Assembly: GCA_007125985.1 (NCBI GenBank)
Contig: SLCE01000192.1
Location: 1 to 32,686, forward strand
Reading direction: 5' to 3'
From: Ectothiorhodospiraceae bacterium
GTDB lineage: Bacteria; Pseudomonadota; Gammaproteobacteria; Nitrococcales; Aquisalimonadaceae
DNA: 32,686 bases
In this document: piece after piece, positions 1 to 8,395 of the stretch
How the letters are laid out: each line of letters opens with the position of its first letter
Numbering within the stretch: position 1 is the stretch's first letter
Program-made: the position numbers and the translations under genes
The notes under the pieces: generated by a model
The model's database searches: none
What the model was told of the DNA's origin: nothing
The model's input: the letters and a program-made list of their open reading frames with translations, nothing else

Positions 1-33
1 CGGGAATACGGCAATGCGGGCTTGCGCCCCCAT
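1..33 (-). CDS. 5' end of a gene downstream of moxR (partial, uncertain)
   Basis: A minus-strand ATG shares one base with the moxR stop (TGATG) and stays open to the window edge, giving only MGAQARIAVFP. MoxR ATPase genes are usually followed by a von Willebrand A (CoxE-like) gene, and a 1-nt overlap fits an operon. The eleven residues do not resemble the usual start of that family, so the true downstream gene may begin outside the window. Confidence 0.2.
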   Translation of the reverse strand, partial: MGAQARIAVFP

Positions 34-878
34 CAGGCATCCTTACGACGGGACATGAACATCAGGCGCTCAAACAGGTGCACGTCCTGCTCGTTCTTCA
101 GGAGTGCGCCGTACAGGGGCGGCAGCAGCTTGCGCTTGGTGTTCTCGCGCAGGGCCTCGGGACTGACGTCTTCCGCCATCAGCAACTTCAGCCAGTCGAG
201 CAGTTCCGAGGTGGAGGGCTTCTTCTTCAGCCCGGGAACCTCGCGCAGGTCGAAAAACAGCTCCAGCGCTTCCTTGAGCAATTCCTTCTTCAGCCCCGGG
301 AAGTGCACATCCACGATCTGCGTCATGGTTTCCTTTTCGGGGAAGCGGATGTAGTGGAAGAAGCAACGCCGCAGGAAGGCGTCCGGCAGCTCCTTCTCAT
401 TGTTACTGGTGATAATGATGATCGGGCGGTGCGTCGCCTTCACCACCTGCTGGGTCTCGTAGACAAAGAACTCCATGCGGTCGAGTTCGCGCAACAGGTC
501 ATTGGGGAATTCGATATCCGCCTTGTCGATCTCGTCGATCAGCAGAACCGGCTGCGTATCGCTATCAAAACAGTGCCACAACGGGCCCTTCACGATGTAA
601 TTGGAGATATCGTGAACTTTCGGGTCGCCCAGTTGGGAATCACGCAGACGGGATACGGCATCGTATTCGTACAGGCCCTGCTGCGCCTTGGTGGTGGACT
701 TGATATGCCACTCGTAGAACGGCAGCCCCAGACCACGGGCAACCTCTTCCGCCAACAGGGTCTTGCCGGTGCCCGGCTCACCCTTGATGAGCAACGGACG
801 GCGCAGGGAGGCCGCCGCATTGACAGCCATGTTCAGGTCGTCAGTGGCTACGTAACTCTCGGTACCTTCGAAACGCAT
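33..878 (-). CDS. MoxR-family AAA+ ATPase
   Basis: A 281-residue AAA+ ATPase of the MoxR type. MoxR proteins are chaperone-like ATPases that usually work with a von Willebrand A partner to mature or insert cofactors into enzyme complexes; the client here is unknown. The Walker A motif GEPGTGKT lies near residues 32-39, Walker B is LLIDEIDKAD, and a sensor-type segment reads IITSNNEKELPDAFLRRC, all in normal order. The ORF-track version starts 36 codons earlier, but that extension has no family character. MRFEGTESYV is a typical MoxR start and has AGGA about nine bases upstream. The family assignment is secure. The exact pathway is not, because the expected partner gene lies off the left edge. 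Confidence 0.93.
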   Translation of the reverse strand: MRFEGTESYVATDDLNMAVNAAASLRRPLLIKGEPGTGKTLLAEEVARGLGLPFYEWHIKSTTKAQQGLYEYDAVSRLRDSQLGDPKVHDISNYIVKGPLWHCFDSDTQPVLLIDEIDKADIEFPNDLLRELDRMEFFVYETQQVVKATHRPIIIITSNNEKELPDAFLRRCFFHYIRFPEKETMTQIVDVHFPGLKKELLKEALELFFDLREVPGLKKKPSTSELLDWLKLLMAEDVSPEALRENTKRKLLPPLYGALLKNEQDVHLFERLMFMSRRKDA

Positions 879-971
879 GGATGAATTCCTGTAACGGGTT
901 GCAGCCGGCGGCTGCAACGATAACAAATGGTTCGGTTTGCGGATCACGACACCGGTCCGATCAGGAGGGGC

Positions 972-1000
972 AGTATAACACTGCATTCGCAGGCTAATAA
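972..1000 (-). promoter_or_regulatory. Candidate sigma-70 promoter for moxR
   Basis: On the minus strand TTATTA and TATACT are separated by 17 bases. The -10 matches consensus at 5 of 6 and the -35 at 3 of 6. Transcription would begin near 965, leaving a leader of about 87 nt before the moxR ATG. Predicted by eye only. Confidence 0.35.
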
Positions 1001-1023
1001 GTTACAGATAAGCAAACCAGTCG

Positions 1024-1680
1024 TCAGTCCGGATCAGTCGAACTTTCCGGAGGAAGCAGCCCGTTGTCAACGGCATAACGCACCAGGGCAGCCACGCTGC
1101 CCAGTTCCATCTTTTCAAGAATACGCGCCTTGTGGGTGCTCACCGTCTTGACCGAAACCTGCAGCTGCCCAGCAATCTCGCTCACCGAGCGCCCTGCGAT
1201 CAACTCCTGAAACACCGCGCGCTCCCTCGACGACAGGCGGGTGTGCGGCTCCGGCGCATCATCCAGCAGGAGGTGCAGTGCCAGATCCTGTGCCAGGTCC
1301 GGATTGAGATACAACTGACCCTGGGCAACGCAGCGTATTGCCTCGCGCAGTTCCCCCGCCGCACCGGTCTTCGGCAGGTAGCCCAGCGCTCCCGCGCGCA
1401 CCGCCCGCACTGCATAATCCCGCTCTGCGTGCATGCTCAACACCAGTGTGGCTAGTTCCGGGCGCGCCGCACGCACCGCACGGATCAGTTCAGTACCTCC
1501 CAGATGCGGCATGCTCAGATCAAGAACCAGCACATCACAGGCGGTCTGTTCCACCACACTGAGTGTCGAGGGGCCGTCCGCGGCTTCAGCCACGACCGTC
1601 ATATCCTCCTCGGCAGCCAGCAATTGGCGAAGGCCATCCCGCACGATGGTGTGATCATCTGCAAGCACAACCCGGATCAT
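1024..1680 (-). CDS. NarL/FixJ-family response regulator (orphan)
   Basis: A 218-residue two-component response regulator. The N-terminal receiver domain has the acidic pair D8-D9, phospho-acceptor D54 in LVLDLSMP, S82 and K104 (YLPK), so all phosphorylation residues are present. The C-terminal LuxR-type helix-turn-helix reads LSSRERAVFQELIAGRSVSEIA followed by VSVKTVSTHKARILEKM. The start at 1680 has GGAGG about seven bases upstream; the longer track ORF adds 15 non-family residues. Phosphorylation would normally allow dimer binding and transcriptional control. No histidine kinase lies beside it in the window, so its partner kinase must be elsewhere or outside. The target genes are unknown. 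Confidence 0.92.
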   Translation of the reverse strand: MIRVVLADDHTIVRDGLRQLLAAEEDMTVVAEAADGPSTLSVVEQTACDVLVLDLSMPHLGGTELIRAVRAARPELATLVLSMHAERDYAVRAVRAGALGYLPKTGAAGELREAIRCVAQGQLYLNPDLAQDLALHLLLDDAPEPHTRLSSRERAVFQELIAGRSVSEIAGQLQVSVKTVSTHKARILEKMELGSVAALVRYAVDNGLLPPESSTDPD

Positions 1681-1759
1681 TCCGGCCCCTCCAGCCAAGG
1701 TGATTTCATGACACCTTAGACGCATGCACCCAAGCTGACAATGTCCCCGGCACCAGGAC

Positions 1760-1781
1760 GACCGGTCCGGACGGCCCGGTC
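1760..1781. repeat. Inverted repeat GACCGG-N10-CCGGTC between divergent genes
   Basis: Six-base arms GACCGG (1760-1765) and CCGGTC (1776-1781) flank ten bases. It lies between the divergently read response regulator and the small helix-turn-helix gene, where an operator would be expected. In GC-rich DNA such an arm pair can arise by chance. Confidence 0.3.
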
Positions 1782-1817
1782 ATCATCTCGTCACACACCT
1801 GCCATATCCCTGCCATC

Positions 1818-1823
1818 TACAAT
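1818..1823 (+). promoter_or_regulatory. Candidate -10 box for the small HTH gene
   Basis: TACAAT (5 of 6 to consensus) lies 48 bases before the ATG at 1871. No convincing -35 was found at 16-18 bases upstream, so the promoter would need an activator or may not be real. Confidence 0.3.
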
Positions 1824-1855
1824 GCCTAGGGTGTGCCCTATCGCCAACGGCAGTC

Positions 1856-1862
1856 AGGAGGT
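1856..1862 (+). promoter_or_regulatory. Perfect Shine-Dalgarno AGGAGGT
   Basis: AGGAGGT is a full anti-16S match placed eight bases before the ATG at 1871. It is the strongest ribosome-binding site noticed in the window and supports real translation of the 62-residue gene over the overlapping long frame on the same strand. Confidence 0.8.
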
Positions 1863-1870
1863 GGAACAAC

Positions 1871-2059
1871 ATGGCACGCAAAAGCCCGGTGGAACTTCAC
1901 CGAATTGCGCTGCATCTGCACCGCAATGGTTTCCCCGCCGCCCGGATCGCGGATGACCTGGGCCTGCATCCGGGCAGTCTCAGTCACTGGCTGTCCAGTC
2001 ATGGCTCCCCCGCACAGTGGCCCGGCAACCAACCTGCGCCGATGCGCACCCGCCGCTAG
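1871..2059 (+). CDS. Small helix-turn-helix protein (62 aa), function unknown
   Basis: A 62-residue protein consisting almost wholly of one helix-turn-helix. Residues about 8-42 (ALHLHRNGFPAARIADDLGL then HPGSLSHWLSSH) have the pattern of the IS3/IS911 OrfA or Tc3-type DNA-binding head: a first helix, the turn at GL, and a recognition helix ending in W. No leucine zipper, catalytic domain or OrfB follows; the tail is a short Pro/Arg-rich stretch. A perfect AGGAGGT ribosome-binding site makes it likely to be expressed. It sits 127 bases before cydD and diverges from the response regulator. It could be a small repressor, a domesticated transposase head, or the decayed start of an insertion-sequence gene. 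The function is unknown. Confidence 0.65.
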   Translation: MARKSPVELHRIALHLHRNGFPAARIADDLGLHPGSLSHWLSSHGSPAQWPGNQPAPMRTRR

Positions 2060-2063
2060 GGCA

Positions 2064-2096
2064 GCACTGACCCATTCGAAGGAGGCACTGACCCAT
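2064..2096. repeat. Two copies of GCACTGACCCAT, 21-bp period, upstream of cydD
   Basis: The 12-mer GCACTGACCCAT occurs at 2064-2075 and again at 2085-2096, exactly 21 bases apart, or two helical turns. Both copies lie in the gap between the small HTH gene and cydD. Same-face spacing of identical sites is what a cooperatively binding regulator would use. Binding is an inference from the pattern only. Confidence 0.5.
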
Positions 2097-2186
2097 CCAG
2101 CCCCATCCTGCGATACCATGACGCGAACCGCGCCGCCCCGGCGCGGTCAATGTTCCGGACACCCACAGCCAACCGGAAACGGCAGG

Positions 2187-3935
2187 ATGACCAGACCGAC
2201 GGAGACCGAAGCAGACGCCACAGTGCTAGCCGGCACCGAGCCACCGGTGGATGGGCAGGCCATCAACCGATGGCTGCACGACTGGATCGCTCCGGCGAGA
2301 CGGTCTTTGCGCGTGGCCACCGTGCTGGGCACGCTGCATGGCTTGCTGCTTATCCCCCAGGCCTGGCTCATTGCCGCTCTGGTGAGCAGCCTCATTGTCG
2401 GCACATCCGAGAGAGACGGTCTGGGTGGTTCACTCCTCCTGCTGGCACTGGTGATGCTGCTGCGCGTGGCCACCGGCACAGCGCGTGATTGGTGCGCCAG
2501 CCAGGCCGGCTTAATGGCCACCCACCACCTCCGCCATCGCCTGATTCATCATCTTTATTCCCTGGGCCCGGCAGGACTCAGGCAACGGGATAGCGGCACA
2601 CTGAGCAGCGCGGCTCTCGACCAGACCGAAGCCATAGGAAATTATGCTGGGCGCTACCTGCCCCAACGGACCGTCGCGGTCCTGGTCCCCCTGGGCCTGC
2701 TGCTGGCCATCCTCAGTCAGGACTGGCTGGCGGCGTCACTCCTATTTTTCGCAGCCCCGCTGATCCCAGGCTTCATGGCACTGGTGGGCATGGGCGCAGC
2801 CGGCGCAAACCAGCGTCAGTTTCAGGCGCTGGCACGGCTGAGCGGCCAGTTCCTGGACCGGCTCCAGGGGCTGGATACGCTGAAGCATTTTGGCCGCGGC
2901 GAAGCCGTTGCGCAGGAGCTGCGCACAGGTGCCGATGAGTATCGGCGCCGAACCATGCAAGTGCTCCGCATCGCTTTCCTGTCATCGGCCGTACTGGAGT
3001 TCTTCAGTTCTGTCGCCATCGCCATGCTGGCGATATACATCGGGCTTGGCCTGCTGGGCTACTTCACCCTGGGCCCGGCACCGGAGCTGACACTGCAAAC
3101 GGGCCTGTTCATGCTCCTGCTTGCCCCGGACTTCTTCGCCCCGCTGCGGGATCTGGCCACGCACTACCATGACCGGGCAGGCGCGCGGGGGGCTGCCTCG
3201 GAACTGGCCCCCGTGTTACAGGAACCCTCCTCCATGGCCGTGCGCGGCACGGAGCCGGCCCCCTCCATGGGCACGTTAGACATACAGGCAGACCAGCTTT
3301 GCCTAGGTTACGGTGACGAGGCCTCGATCCTGCGGAACGTGACCCTGCATCTGCGGCCGGCAGAGGCAATCTTGCTGGAGGGTCCAAGCGGCAGCGGCAA
3401 GACCACCCTGCTGTACGCCTTGATGGGTCTGCTGCAACCACAGGCCGGAACCGTGCGCGTCAATGGCACGCCTTTGGAAAAGCTGGCCCCCGGCGCGCTG
3501 GAGCAACAGATCGGATGGCTGGGTCAGAACCCCCAGCTGCTACCCGGCCGTATCCGGGACAACATCCTGCTCGGAGCGCCGGATGCGACCGAGGCACAGC
3601 TCCAGGCGGCGGCATCCCGCGCCGGCGTCATGCGCTTCAGCGACAAGCTGCCCGACGGGCTGGACAGCCTGGTGGGGGAACGGGGCGTGGGGCTGTCCGG
3701 CGGTGAAGCGCAACGGGTGGCCCTGGCCCGTGCCCTGATACGGGAGCCCGCCCTGCTGCTTCTGGACGAACCCACGGCGAGCCTGGACCCGGAAAGCCGT
3801 GAGCTGATACTGGAGGCGCTGCGATCCCTGCGCCAGGAAGGGGTCGGCCTGCTGATCGCCAGCCACCAGGCGGAGCAGTTCAGCTGGGTCGATCACCGCC
3901 TGCAGGTGGTTTCCGGGGGTGTCCGCGATGCGTGA
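2187..3935 (+). CDS. cydD: Thiol reductant ABC exporter subunit CydD
   Basis: One half of the CydDC heterodimeric ABC transporter, which moves cysteine and glutathione from cytoplasm to periplasm and is needed to assemble cytochrome bd and periplasmic cytochromes. The 582 residues hold an N-terminal six-helix membrane domain and a C-terminal nucleotide-binding domain. The latter has Walker A GPSGSGKTT, Q-loop WLGQNPQLLPGRIRDNI, signature LSGGEAQR, Walker B LLLLDEPTASLD and switch His in IASH. The track ORF begins 118 codons earlier at 1833, but that part overlaps the HTH gene and has no family likeness. The ATG at 2187 (MTRPTETEADA) gives the normal length, although its ribosome-binding site is weak and close. 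cydC follows with an overlap. cydAB is not in the window. Confidence 0.93.
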   Translation: MTRPTETEADATVLAGTEPPVDGQAINRWLHDWIAPARRSLRVATVLGTLHGLLLIPQAWLIAALVSSLIVGTSERDGLGGSLLLLALVMLLRVATGTARDWCASQAGLMATHHLRHRLIHHLYSLGPAGLRQRDSGTLSSAALDQTEAIGNYAGRYLPQRTVAVLVPLGLLLAILSQDWLAASLLFFAAPLIPGFMALVGMGAAGANQRQFQALARLSGQFLDRLQGLDTLKHFGRGEAVAQELRTGADEYRRRTMQVLRIAFLSSAVLEFFSSVAIAMLAIYIGLGLLGYFTLGPAPELTLQTGLFMLLLAPDFFAPLRDLATHYHDRAGARGAASELAPVLQEPSSMAVRGTEPAPSMGTLDIQADQLCLGYGDEASILRNVTLHLRPAEAILLEGPSGSGKTTLLYALMGLLQPQAGTVRVNGTPLEKLAPGALEQQIGWLGQNPQLLPGRIRDNILLGAPDATEAQLQAAASRAGVMRFSDKLPDGLDSLVGERGVGLSGGEAQRVALARALIREPALLLLDEPTASLDPESRELILEALRSLRQEGVGLLIASHQAEQFSWVDHRLQVVSGGVRDA

Positions 3936-5616
3936 GCTCCGGCCTTTCCTACAGCTTTTGGGTATGCGCCGTTACTGGCTGCTGGGCGGCGCCGCGCTGA
4001 TGCTGCTCACCGCCGCCGCTAACCTGGGGCTGCTGGCGCTCAGCGGCTGGTTCATCACCGCCACGGCGCTGGCGGGCCTGGCCCTGGCGGCGGGGGCTGG
4101 CATGCAGCTGGACATTTACACCCCCGGAGCGGGCATCCGGCTGTTCGCCGTGGGCCGCGCCGTCACCCGCTACCTGGAGCGGCTGGTCAACCACGAAGCG
4201 GTATTCCGCATCCTTGCTGATCTGCGCGTATGGCTGTTCCGCAAGCTGCTGCCATTGGACACCGGCACCCTGGCGGGGCTGCGCAATGGCGAGTTGCTGA
4301 ACCGTCTCACCACCGATATCGACACCCTGGATCACCTCTACCTACGGGTACTCGGCCCGGTGGCCGTCGCGGCACTGGGACTCCTGGGCGGGCTGCTTTT
4401 CCTGGGCTGGCTGGCGCCGTCCATGGCGCTGGCAATGGGGCTGGTGCTGCTCCCCGCAGCCCTGCTTGCGAGCTGGCTCACTGGCCATCAGGCGTCCGCC
4501 GCCGCCGCCAGGCTGGGCGAACTGGACAGCCGTATGCGCGAGCACCTGGTCGGTGATCTCCAGGCCCAGGCAGAACTGCATGTCTTCGGCGCGGCCCGCC
4601 GCCGGCAGGAGAGTCTGCTGGCGCTGGACACGCAGCGCCTGAGCGCCCGCCAGCGACTTGCCGGCATCCAGGCACTGAGTCAGGGAATTCTCATCGCCGG
4701 CATGCTTGCCGCCCTCTGGCTGGCGCTGCAGAACGGAATCGGTGCGGTGCAGCAGGAGGCGATCACGGGGCCGGTCATGGTGGCTGCGCTGCTGGCCGTG
4801 TTCGCGTTGGGTGAATTGCTTATGCCGCTCACCCAGGCTTTCCTTCTGCTGGGCCGGGTGCGCTGGTCCGCACGCCGCCTCACGGAACTCGCTGCCACGC
4901 CGGCCGCGATTCAGCCCCCTGCCCGACCAGCCCCGGCTCCAGCGGAGCACGCGTTGAATTTCAGTCACGTCGGTTTCCGCCATCGCCCGGACCAGCCTGC
5001 CTGCCTCTCCGGGCTGGATCTGAGTTTGCGTCCAGGTGAACGTGTCGCGATTCTTGGCCCCAGCGGCAGCGGCAAAAGCACCCTGCTGCGCCTGGCCCTG
5101 CGTGAAGCGGACCCGGAACAAGGCATGGTTACCCTGGGCGGTGTGGACCTGCGCGAACTCTCCCCGCAGAGTATTCATTCCCGCATCAGCTGGCTGGGAC
5201 AACGCACGACACTGTTCGCCGGCACCCTCGCCATGAATCTGCGGCTGGGCACGCCCGAGGCAACCGACGCGGACCTGTGGCGGGTACTGGATGCCGTTGC
5301 CCTGGCAGATGCAGTGGCCGCTCTCCCCCAAGGCCTGGACACTTGGCTTGGGGAGGGAGGAAGCGGCCTGTCCGGAGGGCAGTCACGGCGGGTGGCCCTG
5401 GCACGCACCCTGTTGAAACCCGCGCCCGTCGTCCTGCTGGATGAGCCTACGGAGGGACTGGACCGCGCCACTGAGAAAGCTGTCCTGCAGGGTATCGAGC
5501 CCTGGCTGCAGCACCGCAGCGTGCTCATCATCGCCCACGACCCGTGGCGCCTGCCCCGGATGGACCGCTGCTTCACACTCACAGCCGGCCGTCTGCAGGA
5601 AACCGCCTGCGCCTGA
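3928..5616 (+). CDS. cydC: Thiol reductant ABC exporter subunit CydC
   Basis: Partner of CydD in the heterodimeric cysteine/glutathione exporter. The 562 residues open with a membrane domain (the helix [18 protein letters not shown] is typical of CydC) and end in an ATPase domain. This has Walker [12 protein letters not shown]-loop [11 protein letters not shown], signature LSGGQSRR, Walker [13 protein letters not shown] and switch His in IIAHD. The ATG at 3928 overlaps the cydD stop by eight bases, so translation is probably coupled. A GTG at 3919 in the same frame is the alternative start. Both ATPase sites look complete. Confidence 0.93.
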   Translation: MRELRPFLQLLGMRRYWLLGGAALMLLTAAANLGLLALSGWFITATALAGLALAAGAGMQLDIYTPGAGIRLFAVGRAVTRYLERLVNHEAVFRILADLRVWLFRKLLPLDTGTLAGLRNGELLNRLTTDIDTLDHLYLRVLGPVAVAALGLLGGLLFLGWLAPSMALAMGLVLLPAALLASWLTGHQASAAAARLGELDSRMREHLVGDLQAQAELHVFGAARRRQESLLALDTQRLSARQRLAGIQALSQGILIAGMLAALWLALQNGIGAVQQEAITGPVMVAALLAVFALGELLMPLTQAFLLLGRVRWSARRLTELAATPAAIQPPARPAPAPAEHALNFSHVGFRHRPDQPACLSGLDLSLRPGERVAILGPSGSGKSTLLRLALREADPEQGMVTLGGVDLRELSPQSIHSRISWLGQRTTLFAGTLAMNLRLGTPEATDADLWRVLDAVALADAVAALPQGLDTWLGEGGSGLSGGQSRRVALARTLLKPAPVVLLDEPTEGLDRATEKAVLQGIEPWLQHRSVLIIAHDPWRLPRMDRCFTLTAGRLQETACA

Positions 5617-5640
5617 CACCCTCGGCGTTTCACGCTAGTA

Positions 5641-5660
5641 TACTGTACATACAAACAGTA
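5641..5660. promoter_or_regulatory. LexA (SOS) box
   Basis: TACTGTACATACAAACAGTA has the invariant CTG-N10-CAG core with TA flanks on both sides, a near-perfect match to the gammaproteobacterial LexA operator. A TATACT -10 element (5639-5644) overlaps its left end, so bound LexA would cover the promoter. The box ends 13 bases before the ATG of the radical SAM gene. Confidence 0.88.
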
Positions 5661-5673
5661 AACCGAGTGCGTC

Positions 5674-6735
5674 ATGACCATGCGGAAAGGGCGCGGCGCC
5701 GTCAACAACATGCCGGGCCGCTTTGAACAACGGGTGACGGAAGCCGTGGATGACGGCTGGCCGCAGGCGGACGAAACACCGTCGCTCCAGACCCGGGCCG
5801 AAGCCGAACAGGCCCGACGCATCATCAGTCGCAACCGCTCGCCGGATGTGCCATTCGACCGTTCCATCAACCCGTATCGGGGCTGTGAACATGGCTGCAT
5901 CTACTGCTTTGCCCGGCCGACGCATAGCTATTTGAACCTCTCCCCCGGCCTGGATTTCGAAACGCGCCTTTACTATAAAGCCAACGCGGCGGAAGCACTG
6001 GAACGGGAATTGCGGCAAGCGGCCTACCGCTGTGCTCCGATCGTGCTGGGCACCAACACCGACCCCTACCAACCTCTCGACCGTCGCCTGGGCATCACCC
6101 GCCAGCTATTACGCGTACTGCTGGAATTCCGTCACCCGGTGAGCATCATCACCAAAGGCCATCACCTGGACCGGGATCTGGATCTGCTCAAGGCACTGGC
6201 ATCAGACAACCTGGTTTCCGTCTGTGTCAGCCTCACCAGCCTGGATCCCGCATTGAAGCGCCGACTGGAACCGCGAGCCACAGGGCCGGCCAGACGTCTG
6301 GAACTGATCCGGCTGCTACACGAGGCAGGCGTTCCGGTCACCGTGCTGATCGCCCCGGTGATTCCGGTACTGACCGATCCGGAACTGGAGCGCCTGGTCG
6401 CCGCGGCGGCGCATGCAGGCGCGGACGCCGCCGGCTATGTACTGCTCCGTCTTCCCCATGAGGTCGCGCCGCTGTTCCGCGATTGGCTGGCAACGCATTA
6501 TCCGGGCCAGGCTGGGCGGGTCATGGCACAGCTTCAGGGTGCCCGCGGCGGGAAGGATTACGACAGCCGCTTTGGGCATCGCATGCGCGGTGGCGGCCCA
6601 TTTGCCGACCTGATCCAACAGCGCTTCCGCGTTGCCTGCCGTCGTCACGGTCTGCAGACACGCGATCTTCGCGGGCTGGATACCAGCCGCTTCCGCCCTC
6701 CGCCAGCGCCCGGCGATCAACTTGCGCTCTGGTAA
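5674..6735 (+). CDS. PA0069-family radical SAM protein, SOS-controlled
   Basis: A 353-residue radical SAM enzyme of the PA0069 family, related in its core to SplB-type (spore photoproduct lyase) proteins. The iron-sulfur motif CEHGCIYC (CxxxCxxC) lies around residues 72-79, after YRG, and is followed by FARPTHSYLNLSPGLDFE, characteristic of this family. Its substrate is not known to me. It begins just after cydC but has its own LexA box overlapping the promoter, so it is probably induced by DNA damage and may act in DNA repair or nucleotide salvage. ATGs at 5674 and 5680 are both possible starts; neither has a strong ribosome-binding site, and the leader would be only about 20 nt. Confidence 0.88.
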   Translation: MTMRKGRGAVNNMPGRFEQRVTEAVDDGWPQADETPSLQTRAEAEQARRIISRNRSPDVPFDRSINPYRGCEHGCIYCFARPTHSYLNLSPGLDFETRLYYKANAAEALERELRQAAYRCAPIVLGTNTDPYQPLDRRLGITRQLLRVLLEFRHPVSIITKGHHLDRDLDLLKALASDNLVSVCVSLTSLDPALKRRLEPRATGPARRLELIRLLHEAGVPVTVLIAPVIPVLTDPELERLVAAAAHAGADAAGYVLLRLPHEVAPLFRDWLATHYPGQAGRVMAQLQGARGGKDYDSRFGHRMRGGGPFADLIQQRFRVACRRHGLQTRDLRGLDTSRFRPPPAPGDQLALW

Positions 6736-6797
6736 GCCGGGATAACGCTCGGTATCCTCTCGAATGGCTTTCGATCAGTGCCGATACGGACGCGATA

Positions 6798-7541
6798 ATG
6801 GTGGATACCCGGAAAATCGAGACAGTCGCCGACCTGTTGGCCCGCTCCCAGCGCACCCTGTTCATCACCGGTGCCGGCATTTCCGTGGCCTCAGGGCTCC
6901 CGACCTACCGCGGCAGCACCGGGGTGTACCAGGGCGGGGTCAATCAGGAAGGGCTACCCTATGAACTGGTGCTTTCCGGTGACATGCTGCGCAGCCGGCC
7001 CGAGGTCACCTGGCGGGAACTCATGCGTATGGCGGAGAAACGGGTGACCAATGCGGCGGTCAACCCGGGGCATGAGGCCATCGCCGCGGTGCCCAACGCA
7101 GTCGTGCTTACGCAGAACGTGGACGGCCTGCACCGCAAGGCGGGCAGCGAGAACGTGATCGAGATTCACGGGAACCTGGGCAAACTGCTGTGTACCGAGT
7201 GCACCTATGAGCGGGAAGCGGATGGGTGGAAACACCTCACCATCCCGCCGCGCTGCCCGGCCTGTGCCGGAGTGCTGCGGCCGGGCGTGGTGTTGTTCGG
7301 CGAAGCCCTGCCCCAGGAGGCCCTGGACCGGCTCGACGCGGAACTGAACCAGGGCTTCGACCTTGTGTTCAGTATCGGGACCAGCAGCCTGTTCCCGTAC
7401 ATTGTGGAGCCCGTCATCCTGGCAGCGGAAGCCGGCATACCCACCGTGGAGATCAACCCCGAGGAAACCGAGATCTCCCATGTGGTGGAGTATCGTCTCG
7501 CCGGCAACGCCGCCGAGGTGCTGCCGGCGCTGCTACGCTAG
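6798..7541 (+). CDS. SIR2-family NAD-dependent protein deacylase
   Basis: A 247-residue sirtuin that would remove acyl groups from lysine using NAD+. It has the NAD motif TGAGISVASGLP (residues 24-35), TQNVDGLH, the catalytic His in EIHGNLG, and a four-cysteine zinc site made of LCTEC and CPAC. Late motifs are GTSSLFPY and INPE. The usual PDFR after SGI/SGL is PTYRG here. I do not see the YxxR pair that marks desuccinylase-type (class III) enzymes, so plain deacetylase or another acyl preference is likelier. The track start at 6483 lies inside the previous gene in another frame; MVDTRKIETVADLL at 6798 is the natural start, with a poor ribosome-binding site. Confidence 0.9.
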   Translation: MVDTRKIETVADLLARSQRTLFITGAGISVASGLPTYRGSTGVYQGGVNQEGLPYELVLSGDMLRSRPEVTWRELMRMAEKRVTNAAVNPGHEAIAAVPNAVVLTQNVDGLHRKAGSENVIEIHGNLGKLLCTECTYEREADGWKHLTIPPRCPACAGVLRPGVVLFGEALPQEALDRLDAELNQGFDLVFSIGTSSLFPYIVEPVILAAEAGIPTVEINPEETEISHVVEYRLAGNAAEVLPALLR

Positions 7542-7627
7542 CACGCACCAGCGGCAGACGGCTCAAGCCGCAATCACATCACGATATCGATAACAATCAC
7601 ACATGAACTGGCAGGAGAAATGAGGTC

Positions 7628-8395
7628 ATGCCCTACGTCGACGTCGCGGGAAACAACATGCATTACACGGTCATGGACCAGGATGCCGACTGGAACCTGG
7701 TCTGCATTCACGGCGCAGCCGGAGACACGCGCATCTGGCCCGCGTCGTTGGGAGAAATCCGCAGCTGCAACACCTACTGCATCGACTTGCCAGGGCACGG
7801 CCGTTCCGATGGGGAGGTCTCCAGCACCATCCCGGATTACGCCGCGGCAGTCCGCGGCTTTGTTGAGGCACTGGGCCTGAAGAACGTGGTTCTGGCAGGC
7901 CACTCCATGGGCGGCGCCATTGCCCAGCAACTGGCGGCGGATGGGGTCGAGTGGCTGAAGGGCATGATCCTGGTGGCCACCGGCGCCCGCCTGCGCGCCG
8001 CGCCGGAATTCATGGACATCAGTGACGAGCAGTTGCCCGATGTCATCGAGAAGATGGCGGCCGCCATGTTCGGGCCGAATACACCGGCCGCCGTGATCGA
8101 AGACGAAAAGGCGCGGATCGCTGCGCAGGCGCCCAAGGTGCTGGCCAGTGACTTCACCGCCTGCAACGGCTTCGACCTGACCGATCAGCTGCATCGCATG
8201 GATGTGCCAGTGCTGATCATCAGTGGCGACATCGACCACATGACACCGCTCAAGTTCTCCCAGTTCCTGGAGGACAAGCTGCCCAACGCCGAACTGGCGG
8301 TGATCGCGCCCGCTGGTCACATGCTGCCGCTGGAGCAGCCGGCTGAACTCTCCCGGCTGATCCGGGAATTCATGGACGCGCGCGCCCGGCAATGA
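7628..8395 (+). CDS. Alpha/beta-hydrolase
   Basis: A 255-residue alpha/beta-hydrolase of the soluble esterase/lactonase kind. The nucleophile elbow is GHSMGG with Ser93. The oxyanion region is IHGAAGD (residues 27-33), the acid is probably in SGDIDHMTP, and the catalytic His is in PAGHMLPLEQP near the end, so the triad is complete. No signal peptide is seen. A clear ribosome-binding site (AGGAG) lies upstream in GGCAGGAGAAATGAGGTC. The next gene overlaps it by four bases (ATGA), so the two are co-translated. The substrate cannot be told from sequence. Confidence 0.87.
   Translation: MPYVDVAGNNMHYTVMDQDADWNLVCIHGAAGDTRIWPASLGEIRSCNTYCIDLPGHGRSDGEVSSTIPDYAAAVRGFVEALGLKNVVLAGHSMGGAIAQQLAADGVEWLKGMILVATGARLRAAPEFMDISDEQLPDVIEKMAAAMFGPNTPAAVIEDEKARIAAQAPKVLASDFTACNGFDLTDQLHRMDVPVLIISGDIDHMTPLKFSQFLEDKLPNAELAVIAPAGHMLPLEQPAELSRLIREFMDARARQ

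Noticed and set aside
1833-2186. 118-codon N-terminal extension of CydD in the ORF track
   Set aside because: It has no family likeness, overlaps the HTH gene with its perfect ribosome-binding site in another frame, and would make CydD abnormally long.
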